Part shown: in pieces, positions 35,899-43,119 of the stretch | How positions within the stretch are numbered: the stretch's first letter is position 1 | Layout of the letters: each line of letters starts with the position of its first letter | Assembly (NCBI GenBank): GCA_965202745.1 | Contig: CBDBCB010000022.1 | Span: 310,001-374,000, forward strand | DNA: 64,000 nt | Source: JACKII01 sp965202745 | GTDB lineage: Bacteria > Pseudomonadota > Alphaproteobacteria > Bin95 | Direction of reading: 5' to 3' | Program-made: the position numbers and the translations under genes | Notes under the pieces: generated by a model | Databases searched by the model: none | What the model was told of the DNA's origin: nothing | Seen by the model: the letters and a program-made list of their open reading frames with translations, nothing else

Positions 35899-37500
35899 TT
35901 AAGCAGGCACCGCCACTTGGAAGCGGTGGTCGTCGTCGATGGCCATCTGGTTCACCAGGTCGATTTCCCATGCCAGGTATTCGCGCATGGCCTCTTCCTG
36001 GTTCTGGCCACGCTCGCGGGCGGAGAGCCAGACGTCGTCCGCCTCGTCTGCCATGCTGGTGTGGCCTTGCTCCAGCGGCAGGCCCGCAGCAGTCCAGGCC
36101 GCGGTACCGTCGGCTAGCACTTGAACCGTCCCAGCCGCGCCATCTGCCGCCGCCATTGCAGCAAGTACGCCGTCGGGAGAGGTGAAAACCAGCGTTTCCG
36201 CCTCCGGCAACTTAGCCACAGCCTCGGCCAAACGCCCGCGGGTGGAGAACCACGCCCCTGGAATGTGGCCGCGGCCATAGACCCGGCTGTCGGCGAAATC
36301 AACGACCGTGGCCGAGCCGTCATCAAGGGCTTGCTTCAGTGCTTCCGGGCCCATGGTGGTCAACGCAGACGAGGCGAGGCCCAACGGCTTGGCGCTATGC
36401 GGACCTTTCAGCAAATTGCCGTCGCTATCCGCCAATTCGTCCATCTTCAGGATCGCGACGTCCCAGCCCATCTGCTTCAGCCAGGAGGCGGTCATCGTTG
36501 CCCGCACGCCATTGTCGTCCACGATCACGGCGCGCGCGCCCCAGACTGCCATGTGGCTGTCGGTTTCCTGCACCAACTGTCCCCCCGGTGCCGAGCGGAC
36601 GCCCGCCAAGTGCCCGGCCTCGTATTCCTCCGGCGTGCGCACGTCGATGACATAGGTGGTTTTGGTGGCGGCTTCGCCCCGCCATTTCTCCAGCGTTGCA
36701 AAGTCGATTTCCTGCACTTCGCAAAGCTGACGGACCTTGGCTGCGCCCTCGAACGCCGCCTGTTGACCCTTCGCCGAGACCTCCAGCGGGCGGCGGTCCG
36801 CGCCGTTCACCACGTCGAAGCCGGCCAGGTGCCAGGCCATTGTGCCATCCTTCATGGAGACGATTTTGTTCCTGAAGCCCGCGTTGATCAGCGACTGCGC
36901 GCCGATGATCGAGCGCGTTCGGCCACCGCAATTGACGATGACCAGCGTGTCTTCGGACGGCGTCAGGTCGGTGAAGCGGTAGACCAGTTCCGCGCCCGGC
37001 ACGCTGATCGCGGTCGGGATGCTGTTGTTGTTGTATTCCTCGTAGGAGCGGCTGTCATAGATGGCGACATTGGCCTTGGTATCGATGAATTCCTTGATCT
37101 GCTCCGCCGTGACATAGGGCGTGACGGCCTCATGCTCCACCACTTCAGCGAAGGCCTTGGATGGCACGTGCACGCCGCTATAGACGCGGAAGCCCGCCGC
37201 CTCCCAGCCTTTCACGCCGCCATCCAGAACGGAAACATTGGCGTATCCCAACGCCGCCATGCGTTGTGCCGCGGTTTCTGCCAACCCCTCGCCGTCATCG
37301 CACCAGACCACCCGCGTGTCGCGGCGGGGGACAAGGTCGTCGACCATCAGTTCCATGCGGGACAGCGGCACGCAGGAGGCGAGCAGCAAGTGCCGCTTGC
37401 CGAACGTCCATTCCTCCCGCGCATCCAGCACGGCAATCTCGCCGCCGTCATGCAGTTGGGCTTTCAGATCGGTGGCTGATGTGGAGGGGATGGATGGCAT
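35899..37500 (-). CDS. Four-domain rhodanese-type sulfurtransferase
   Basis: Sulfurtransferase that would pass sulfane sulfur through an active-site cysteine. The 533 residues form four tandem rhodanese modules. The first loop is VVWCDDGEG and the second IVNCGGRTRS, both with the catalytic Cys. The third (VIVDDNGVRA) and fourth (VFTSPDGVLA) lack it, so only the first two can carry persulfide. The start at 37500 (MPSIPSTSATDL) has GGGAAG 7 nt upstream; an ATG five codons earlier is the alternative. It is last in a minus-strand group with a CDO-like cupin, a glutaredoxin and a GrdB-like selenoprotein, now split from them by IS481. This context suggests sulfur transfer in thiol catabolism. Confidence 0.88.
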   Translation of the reverse strand: MPSIPSTSATDLKAQLHDGGEIAVLDAREEWTFGKRHLLLASCVPLSRMELMVDDLVPRRDTRVVWCDDGEGLAETAAQRMAALGYANVSVLDGGVKGWEAAGFRVYSGVHVPSKAFAEVVEHEAVTPYVTAEQIKEFIDTKANVAIYDSRSYEEYNNNSIPTAISVPGAELVYRFTDLTPSEDTLVIVNCGGRTRSIIGAQSLINAGFRNKIVSMKDGTMAWHLAGFDVVNGADRRPLEVSAKGQQAAFEGAAKVRQLCEVQEIDFATLEKWRGEAATKTTYVIDVRTPEEYEAGHLAGVRSAPGGQLVQETDSHMAVWGARAVIVDDNGVRATMTASWLKQMGWDVAILKMDELADSDGNLLKGPHSAKPLGLASSALTTMGPEALKQALDDGSATVVDFADSRVYGRGHIPGAWFSTRGRLAEAVAKLPEAETLVFTSPDGVLAAMAAADGAAGTVQVLADGTAAWTAAGLPLEQGHTSMADEADDVWLSARERGQNQEEAMREYLAWEIDLVNQMAIDDDHRFQVAVPA

Positions 37501-37526
37501 GGCGTTTCTTCCCATTTTCTAGCTCT

Positions 37527-37565
37527 GGCGTCATTGCGAGGAGCTCGGCTTCTCGCAATGACGCC
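37527..37565. repeat. Palindromic repeat (GGCGTCATTGCGAG type)
   Basis: A perfect 14-bp inverted repeat with an 11-nt loop, GGCGTCATTGCGAG against CTCGCAATGACGCC. Palindromes with the TCATTGCGAG core are scattered in many alphaproteobacterial genomes. It lies just upstream of the rhodanese start codon, in a 340-bp stretch (37501-37842) that holds only this, the hairpin at 37648 and the left end of IS481 copy 1. Confidence 0.75.
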
Positions 37566-37647
37566 GAAGAGATTTTTTTGAGCGAAAACGCCGGACAGAG
37601 CCTTTGCCCCACCCGGCGTTCCAACAATCTTACGGCAAAAAAGGCAG

Positions 37648-37734
37648 CTAGTGGTCTGATCGATACGCTTTCAGTATCTTGGTTCGATTCAGCAAACAGA
37701 CGGGTACCATCTGTTTGCTGAATCGAACCACTAG
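37648..37734. repeat. MITE-like hairpin element
   Basis: Outer ends CTAGTGGT (37648-37655) and ACCACTAG (37727-37734) are inverted. Inside the right part a 21-bp perfect inverted repeat (TGGTTCGATTCAGC... at 37680-37700, matched at 37710-37730) makes a strong hairpin with a 9-nt loop. CGATACGCTT occurs twice nearby. This has the look of a small non-autonomous transposon remnant, perhaps IS630-like by its CTAG ends. Its right end also supplies the ancestral stop codon of the cupin gene. Confidence 0.55.
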
Positions 37735-37750
37735 GCGTCGATACGCTTAA

Positions 37751-38810
37751 GTGTTCCATCCCGGCTGATCGGATAGCCCTCGTCGCTCTGCGTTTTTCAT
37801 GGCACGCTGTGTTTTGACCGAGGCGCGGGATGGGAGAGCGACATGGTGATCAAGCTTCACAGTCAGGCGACGACGCCACCGAAGATCAGGGCGGCCATAC
37901 AGGCCAGTGACGACCCTGCGTGGGTTCTTGCCGAGCGTTACGGGACCACGGAACAGACCGTATGGAAATGGCGCCAGCGTGCCAGCGTGGAGGATCGCAG
38001 CCACACGCCCCATCGCCTTCAGACGACGTTGACGCCAGCGCAGGAAGCTGTCGCGGTGGCCCTCCGCAAGACGCTTTTGGTCTCGCTGGATGATCTGCTG
38101 GCGGTGGTGCGCGAGTTCTTGAACCCGAAGGCCTCCCGCTCTGGCCTTGACCGCTGCTTGCGTCGGCATGGCGTGGGGCCCCTGCGCGCCCTGAAAGCAG
38201 CATCGCCCCGGCCAAAGCACAGCGCCTTCAAAGCCTATGAACCCGGTTCCATCCCCATCGACCTGAAATACCTACCACCGATGGCAGATGAGAGCCGCCG
38301 CCGTTCCCTCTTCGTGGCCATCGACAGGGCAACGCGTTGGGTTGTTGTCAGGGTCTACAACAGCAAGACAGCGGCCAATGCCCGGCGCTTCCTGCGCGCC
38401 CTGGAGCGCGCCTGCCCGATGCGCATCCGCCCCATACTCCCGGATAATGGAAAAGAGTTCATGGATCGCCTCTTCGGTCTGCGCCAGCGCGCCGCAACAG
38501 GCGCGCATGAATGCGACACGCTGGGCGCCGCCCTCGATACCGATCATCGCCTGACGCCGCCTAGGTCACCTCAGACCAACGGTATGGTCGAACGGTTCAA
38601 TGGCCGCATCGAAGAGGTTCTGCAGAGCCATCCCTTCCGATCCGGCGAGGTTCTGGAAGCCACGCTGCTTCGCTATGTCTGGCTTTACACCCAGCCGCTG
38701 CCGCAATCAGCCCTGGGCAGCAAGACGCCCTTGCAGGCAATGAAGGGATGGCGCAAACCCAAACTAGAGCTGGTCAGGAAACAGCCATATTACTTTCCAG
38801 GATGGGACAC
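37751..38810 (+). mobile_element. IS481-family element, copy 1 (complete)
   Basis: A 1060-bp element with imperfect terminal repeats (GTGTTCCATCC at the left, complement of GGATGGGACAC at the right). It is flanked on both sides by TTAA, a 4-bp target duplication. It contains one intact transposase gene. It inserted into the last codons of the cupin gene on the other strand. Copy 2 is at 48053-49099 in the same orientation. Confidence 0.9.
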
Positions 38811-38814
38811 TTAA
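37843..38814 (+). CDS. IS481-family transposase
   Basis: DDE integrase-core transposase. The 323 residues have an N-terminal helix-turn-helix (WVLAERYGTTEQTVWKWRQR). The catalytic core has D in the IDLKYLPP strand region, LFVAIDRATRWVVVRVY, a second D in RPILPDNGKEFMD, and the late SPQTNGMVERFNGRI carrying the Glu. The frame is intact. Its TAA stop is formed by the flanking TTAA duplication, not by the element itself (the element ends at GACAC). Copy 2 of the gene is frameshifted, so this is the only functional source in the window. Confidence 0.93.
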   Translation: MVIKLHSQATTPPKIRAAIQASDDPAWVLAERYGTTEQTVWKWRQRASVEDRSHTPHRLQTTLTPAQEAVAVALRKTLLVSLDDLLAVVREFLNPKASRSGLDRCLRRHGVGPLRALKAASPRPKHSAFKAYEPGSIPIDLKYLPPMADESRRRSLFVAIDRATRWVVVRVYNSKTAANARRFLRALERACPMRIRPILPDNGKEFMDRLFGLRQRAATGAHECDTLGAALDTDHRLTPPRSPQTNGMVERFNGRIEEVLQSHPFRSGEVLEATLLRYVWLYTQPLPQSALGSKTPLQAMKGWRKPKLELVRKQPYYFPGWDT

Positions 38815-39304
38815 TCTTGGTCCGCTTCAGGCCGATCGTGTCTTTGCCCTCAATGCGGATCAGGCGGGTGGGAGCATCACGATACGGCGCATGAACGGCA
38901 CCGACCGGATAGACGTGCGCGTCGCCGGGTACCAGCTTGTACGTGCGGCCCAGCTTTACCTTGGCAGGATTATCGCCCGACGCTGGCTCGACAATATCCC
39001 AGTCCGTCATAGAGGTTTCACCCATGGCCTGGCCATAGATCGCCCAGGTCGGGCCGTGATCGTGCGGGTTGCCCTGCTTGGCGTCGTTATAGACATGCGC
39101 GCAGATGCAGAAGCCTAGGTCGGCGTCCTCATAAATAACGCGGCGTTCCTTATCGGGGTTCTCCGGCAGGTACTCTTTGACGAATGCTTCGTCCTTGCAT
39201 GCCTTGGAGACGAAACCGCGGCACGCCTCCATGCCTCCTGCGCCAGGGTCAGCCTTCAGCGCGGCTTTGCAGTCGGCTGCGAACTGATCGAGTGTGTAGC
39301 TCAT
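38774..39304 (-). CDS. Cysteine-dioxygenase-like cupin protein with IS-altered C-terminus
   Basis: Predicted metal-dependent cupin related to thiol dioxygenases; exact substrate unknown. The first strand pair carries GNPHDHGPTWAIYGQAMG (two His of a metal site). The second carries VYPVGAVHAPYRD (third His). An IS481 copy sits after ...LKRTKIK. If the element and one TTAA are removed, the ancestral end reads KRTKIKRIDA then TAG. Today the frame runs into the IS and ends CPILESNMAVS. Four residues were swapped for eleven, so the 176-aa protein may still fold. It lies 39 bp after the glutaredoxin-like gene on the same strand. Confidence 0.78.
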   Translation of the reverse strand: MSYTLDQFAADCKAALKADPGAGGMEACRGFVSKACKDEAFVKEYLPENPDKERRVIYEDADLGFCICAHVYNDAKQGNPHDHGPTWAIYGQAMGETSMTDWDIVEPASGDNPAKVKLGRTYKLVPGDAHVYPVGAVHAPYRDAPTRLIRIEGKDTIGLKRTKIKCPILESNMAVS

Positions 39305-39343
39305 GACTTTTCTCCTATTTCGGTTTGACCCGGATACCCGTCC

Positions 39344-39598
39344 CTAAAGGTCGAGCAATTGCCGGACATTATCCAAGTTTAATGCGTCACCTGCAATCAA
39401 TTCGCCATCCACCTCCAGCACTGGTGTGGAGCGGATGCGCGCTTCGTCCATCCGGTCCTGCGCGTCTTCATCCATCATCAGGTCCCGCACGCGGAAAGCC
39501 ACGTCATGCGATGCCAGGAATTTCTTCAAGGCATCGCAGGGTGCACACATCGGCGTGGTATAGACCACCACGTCGTGGGGAGTGGCAGCGTCTGCCAT
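39344..39598 (-). CDS. Glutaredoxin-like thiol-disulfide protein (C-A-P-C)
   Basis: Small cytoplasmic redoxin of 84 residues. VVVYTTPMCAPCDALKKFL carries a CxxC active site, ARIRSTPVLEVDGELIAG has the cis-proline loop, and LDNVRQLLDL ends the fold. It starts at an ATG that overlaps the stop of the preceding selenoprotein-type gene (TGATG), so the two are translationally coupled. Such coupling suggests that it reduces, or exchanges thiols with, the Sec-Cys pair of its neighbour. The family call is firm; the partner is inferred. Confidence 0.88.
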   Translation of the reverse strand: MADAATPHDVVVYTTPMCAPCDALKKFLASHDVAFRVRDLMMDEDAQDRMDEARIRSTPVLEVDGELIAGDALNLDNVRQLLDL

Positions 39599-40482
39599 CA
39601 GACTTTCCCTTCCGCACGCAGGCGGCGATATTCTTCCTTGCGCCGCATCCATTCAGCCTTGGTTTCCTTGTTCTGCCAGGGTTGCTCTTCAGTGAAGACC
39701 AACCGCTTCCAGTCATCGCCTTTTGGCCATTGATAGGGTGCCATTTGCGTGGTCATCGGGCCTTGCGCGTTTACCAGCAGGTCCAATGCCATTTGGAACA
39801 CGTCGCGCTGCTGCATTACCTGGCCCGGCTCGCCGCACGGATTGCCCAGCGGGAAGTCCAGGAACAGGAAGCGGGCGACGCCGCAATGCTCAACAATATC
39901 GCGGGCAGCGCCCATGACGACGGTTGGAATACCATGCTCTTCCAGGTAGCGACTGATCAGACCCACGGTCTGATGGCATACCGGTCAAACAGGCACCATG
40001 ATCAGGGCGTCAATGCCATCCTGGCGGCAATATTCCAGCGCTTTCGGCGCTTCCTGCTCCAGGACTTTGCGCTGGCTGTAATTGTTGTAGCAGCCATAGA
40101 CCCGGTCCGGCATCGAGCCGATCTGGCCATTGGCAACCGCCTCGCGCAGCCGGTCGATCGGATAGTACGAATTCACGTCATCCAGATGCGTCGCGTTCAT
40201 GTCGAACGAGTTGGTGCGGCTGTAGAGCTTCGCGGATTCCACATCAGCGGGGATCGAATACACGCCGCGAAAGTCTTCTTCGACAATCGGGTTTTCTTCC
40301 GTATCCGGGTCGAAGTGAACGGCCACTTCGCTGGTGCCGATCAGGCCGACTTTGCATTCGGACAGAGGCTTCGTCAGCCGGATAAATGGTGCATCGGTAT
40401 GATGCGCCCACTGGTACGCTTTTTCGTACCCCTGGCGGAGATAGTCCGCTGTCGTCCGGTCAATGTAACGGACGGGTTCCAT
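39598..40482 (-). CDS. GrdB-like selenoprotein B family protein with in-frame UGA (Sec166)
   Basis: Member of the glycine/sarcosine/betaine reductase selenoprotein B family. A single 295-codon frame from ATG 40482 (MEPVRYIDRTTADYLRQGY, AGGAG 9 nt upstream) to 39598 is interrupted only by TGA at 39987-39985. The context is DALIMVPV-U-PVCHQTVGLI, so the TGA encodes the first position of a U-x-x-C motif, as in GrdB and PrdB. The rest is fully conserved-looking (HGIPTVVMGAARDIVEHCGV, FLFLDFPLGNPCGEPGQ). A SECIS-like stem starts 10 nt after the TGA. The protein would be 294 aa. It lacks the length of a true glycine reductase subunit, so another redox reaction is likely. A nonsense pseudogene is the alternative in this decaying genome; the hairpin and motif argue against it. 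Confidence 0.8.
39945..39982 (-). promoter_or_regulatory. Putative bacterial SECIS element
   Basis: On the minus strand ATCAGACC and GGTCTGAT pair perfectly (8 bp) around a GTG loop. A lower GGTA/TACC stem is separated by an internal loop. The apical loop starts 18 nt after the UGA and opens with G. Both features fit the known requirements for SelB recognition: a stem-loop directly downstream, with the loop about 16-37 nt away and a G at its start. Confidence 0.7.
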
Positions 40483-40570
40483 TAAGGGGGCTCCTATATG
40501 GTTTTCAGTTGGCGAATAGTTTGGGCGTTTAAACCGGCCATGCGCAAGGACAAACCCTAACACAAAGCAT

Positions 40571-40599
40571 CCCCAGAACCGCGTCAGCGTTATCCGGGG
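40571..40599. repeat. REP-like hairpin (CCCCGGATAACGC type)
   Basis: CCCCAGAACCGC and GCGTTATCCGGGG pair with one bulge around a short loop. It lies in the 194-bp gap between the NHL-repeat gene and the selenoprotein gene and could end or attenuate transcription between them. Confidence 0.5.
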
Positions 40600-40676
40600 C
40601 CGGGCGCCTATTCCGCAAACCCGATGCGGCCCCGGCTCCCGCGTGGGGCATGGCTGGGGATGCAGTGATTGGCAGG

Positions 40677-41630
40677 CTACACTTTCACTAGTTTCCGCAG
40701 CGTAATCGTCTCCGGCCCGACGGGATTGCCCATGTTGCGCTGGTTGGTGAAGCTCACCTCGCCGACATAGATGTCGCCGTGCCTGTCCACCGCCAGCCCG
40801 TGCGGGACCAGGAACTGGTTCGGCTGGGTGCCCGGCCCCAGGTGCCCGATGCGGGCGATGGTCTGGCCTTCGTTCGAAACAACCGAGACACGCGGGCCGA
40901 TCCCCGGCATCTTCATGTTGACGTTCATGCCCGGCCCAAGCTCGCCTATATAGAAGTTCGATGTGCCCGCGCCGCACATGCAGATACCGCAGGGCCGGTG
41001 CATGTTGCCCCATTGGGTCTCGTACTTGCCGTTGCCGTCGAACACCTGGATCCGGTGGTTTTCCCGGTCGGCGACATAGACCCAGCCGTCGGCGTCGCAG
41101 CAGATATTGTGCGCGATGTTGAACTGGCCGGGGTCGGTGCCGGGCTCACCCCACGAGAACAGCAGCTTGCCGTCCGGCGAGTATTTGTGCACCCGCGCGT
41201 TGCCATAGCCATCCGAGACATAGATATCGCCGTCGGGCGATTGGGCGGTATGGGTGCAGCGGTGGAACGGGTCGCCGCTCATATAGGGCGCAGGCTTGCC
41301 CTCAATACCGATGGTCAGCAGCACCTTGCCCTCCGGCGTCACCTGCCGGACCGTATGGTCGCCATCGTCCGTGCACCAGAGCGTGCCGTCCCACCCGATA
41401 TGGATGCCATGCGCCCGGTTGAACAGGCCCTCGCCCCACGAGCGCAGGAAGTTGCCACCCCGGTCGAACACGATCATCGGATGCTCGCCGCGGTTGAAGC
41501 AGTAGACATGGTCGTTGTGATCGACCGAGACGGCGGCAACATCGTTGAACTGCCAGCCATTCGGCAGCTTGGCCCAGTCATTATGGACCTCGTAACGGTA
41601 GTCGCCTTCACCGAGGATGGGGCGGGTCAT
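40677..41630 (-). CDS. NHL-repeat beta-propeller protein
   Basis: A six-bladed NHL propeller like those of peptidyl-alpha-hydroxyglycine alpha-amidating lyases. The 317 residues repeat a pattern seen in VAAVSVDHNDHVYCFNRGEH, then HGIHIGWDGTLWCTDDGDH, then AQSPDGDIYVSDGYGNARVH, then HNICCDADGWVYVADRENHR, and finally VPHGLAVDRHGDIYVGE. No signal peptide is seen with the ATG at 41630. The frame is intact. It lies upstream of the selenoprotein gene and downstream of a flavin monooxygenase on the same strand. Enzymatic or binding function is unclear. Confidence 0.85.
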   Translation of the reverse strand: MTRPILGEGDYRYEVHNDWAKLPNGWQFNDVAAVSVDHNDHVYCFNRGEHPMIVFDRGGNFLRSWGEGLFNRAHGIHIGWDGTLWCTDDGDHTVRQVTPEGKVLLTIGIEGKPAPYMSGDPFHRCTHTAQSPDGDIYVSDGYGNARVHKYSPDGKLLFSWGEPGTDPGQFNIAHNICCDADGWVYVADRENHRIQVFDGNGKYETQWGNMHRPCGICMCGAGTSNFYIGELGPGMNVNMKMPGIGPRVSVVSNEGQTIARIGHLGPGTQPNQFLVPHGLAVDRHGDIYVGEVSFTNQRNMGNPVGPETITLRKLVKV

Positions 41631-41680
41631 GGTGGCGTTTCCTTGTCGGTTTGGTTGGTTCGTTGGCCTGTACTCTACTC

Positions 41681-41782
41681 TCATCCTGAGTAGCCGCGAA
41701 GCGGCGTATCGAAGGGCGCGCACAAAAGTGGCCGCCGCCCCGTCGATAAGCCTCGGCCGATGGCCTGGGCTACTCAGGATGA
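41681..41782. repeat. Palindromic repeat with TCATCCTGAGTAGCC ends
   Basis: TCATCCTGAGTAGCC (41681-41695) is perfectly inverted at 41768-41782. The intervening CGCGAAGCGGCGTATCGAAGG is a core seen in dispersed alphaproteobacterial palindromes. Confidence 0.75.
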
Positions 41783-41798
41783 AAAGAAATGAGAGGCC

Positions 41799-41867
41799 TT
41801 AAGCACTCTTCCCAATCACCTCTTCCCCAAACCGGGCGAGGTTGGCAAAATGCCGGGCAAATTTCAT
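41799..41867 (-). CDS. Very short ORF, possible remnant of a flavin monooxygenase C-terminus
   Basis: Twenty-two codons, MKFARHFANLARFGEEVIGK then SA and TAA, with AAGGAG 9 nt upstream of the ATG. LARFGEEVI resembles the last helix of luciferase-like monooxygenases, so it may be a relic. It lies just downstream of such a gene (41886). Whether it is translated is unknown. Confidence 0.3.
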   Translation of the reverse strand: MKFARHFANLARFGEEVIGKSA

Positions 41868-41885
41868 TTGGTTGGCTCCTTTGCG

Positions 41886-43001
41886 TTACGCCGCCAGTGG
41901 GATGCTGTCCGACATACGGTCTTTGAAATACGGCATCACTTTTTCGCTGAAAATCCGCGCCATCCGGGCATGGGTGTAACCGGAAAGGCAGAAGCTGGTG
42001 CAACCCGCATCCACGAATTCCTGCAAGGTCGCCGCCACCTGCTCCGGATTGCCGACGACGGCAATGCCTGCGCCGCTGCGCACCATGGAGATACCCGTCC
42101 ACAGGTGCGGGTGGATCTTCAGGTCGTTGCCGCTTTCCTCCAGCAATTGCCATACTTGCCGGTTCGCTTCGGAGGTCCGCTTGATGCCCTCCGCCGAGTC
42201 CTGGCCCGCCCGCATGTTCGCCAACTGAAACTTGGTTGCGCCATCGATCAGCCGGTAGGCCGCGTTCCAGGCTTCTTCCTCCGTCTCCTCACAGACGATC
42301 TGGAGCCGCATCCCGAACTGGATGTGCTCTGCCCGCCCATATTTTGCGGCCCGCGGGCGGATGTCCTTGATCTTCTCGGCAATCGAGGATGGCCGGTCGC
42401 CCCAGAACAGATGCACGGTCGAGTGTTTGGCCGAAATCTCCAGCGCCTGCTCCGAACCGCCGCCCAGGAAGAAGGGCGGGTGCGGCTTCTGGAAGGTCGA
42501 GGGCTGCATCACCGTATCCACCTGGTAGTGCTTGCCTTTGTAGCCGATGGGCTCATCCGCGGCCCACAGCCGCTTCATGATCTCCACCTCCTCGTCCATC
42601 TTCTCGTAGCGGACTTCCTTCGTATCCAGCACGCCGTCGCCGCGCGTGTCGTCATCATTGATGCCCGCAATCAGGTTGATGCAGAGCCGGCCCCGGCTCA
42701 TCTGATCCAGTGTCGCGAACATCTTCGCCGCCAGCGTGGGGTTCATGTAGCCTGAGCGGAGCGCTATCAGCGGCGCCAGGTTCTTGGTCTTGGCGACGTA
42801 GTAGGAGGAGACCACCGTTGCCTCCCAGCAAAAGGCGTTCACCGGCAGCAGCATGTACTGGTAGCCACCATTGTCGACCGCCTCCACGATCTCGTCGAAC
42901 ATCTCCGGGCTTTGGGCGATGCGGGCATTCGGATCGGCAAGGTTGGTGCTGTCGCCGCTGGTCGGCAGGAACCAGCCAAAGGTCAGGGGCTTGGCGGTCA
43001 T
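41886..43001 (-). CDS. LLM-class flavin-dependent monooxygenase (SsuD-like)
   Basis: Reduced-FMN monooxygenase of the alkanesulfonate/sulfone type. The 371 residues include FGWFLPTSGDSTNL at the start, LLPVNAFCWEATVVSSYYVA, and LIALRSGYMNPTLAAKMFAT. LINLIAGINDDDTRGDG and PFFLGGGSEQALEISAKH follow, arranged as in SsuD/SfnG-type enzymes. The frame is intact. Placement upstream of NHL, selenoprotein, glutaredoxin, cupin and rhodanese genes is consistent with releasing sulfur from an organic sulfur compound, but that link is inferred. Confidence 0.88.
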   Translation of the reverse strand: MTAKPLTFGWFLPTSGDSTNLADPNARIAQSPEMFDEIVEAVDNGGYQYMLLPVNAFCWEATVVSSYYVAKTKNLAPLIALRSGYMNPTLAAKMFATLDQMSRGRLCINLIAGINDDDTRGDGVLDTKEVRYEKMDEEVEIMKRLWAADEPIGYKGKHYQVDTVMQPSTFQKPHPPFFLGGGSEQALEISAKHSTVHLFWGDRPSSIAEKIKDIRPRAAKYGRAEHIQFGMRLQIVCEETEEEAWNAAYRLIDGATKFQLANMRAGQDSAEGIKRTSEANRQVWQLLEESGNDLKIHPHLWTGISMVRSGAGIAVVGNPEQVAATLQEFVDAGCTSFCLSGYTHARMARIFSEKVMPYFKDRMSDSIPLAA

Positions 43002-43119
43002 GGGCGGGTGTTTCCTATTTCTGGCCTTTAGAGCTTTGGCAAAAGGCTAGTCCCGCCCTAGGATTGGGGCAAGGCGATTGCCCCGCCAACCCCGTTCCCG
43101 CCAGCCAAAAGCCCTGCCG

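Noticed and set aside
36121..37479. 452-codon plus-strand frame over the rhodanese gene
   Set aside because: Antisense shadow with no family resemblance; the minus strand encodes clear rhodanese modules.
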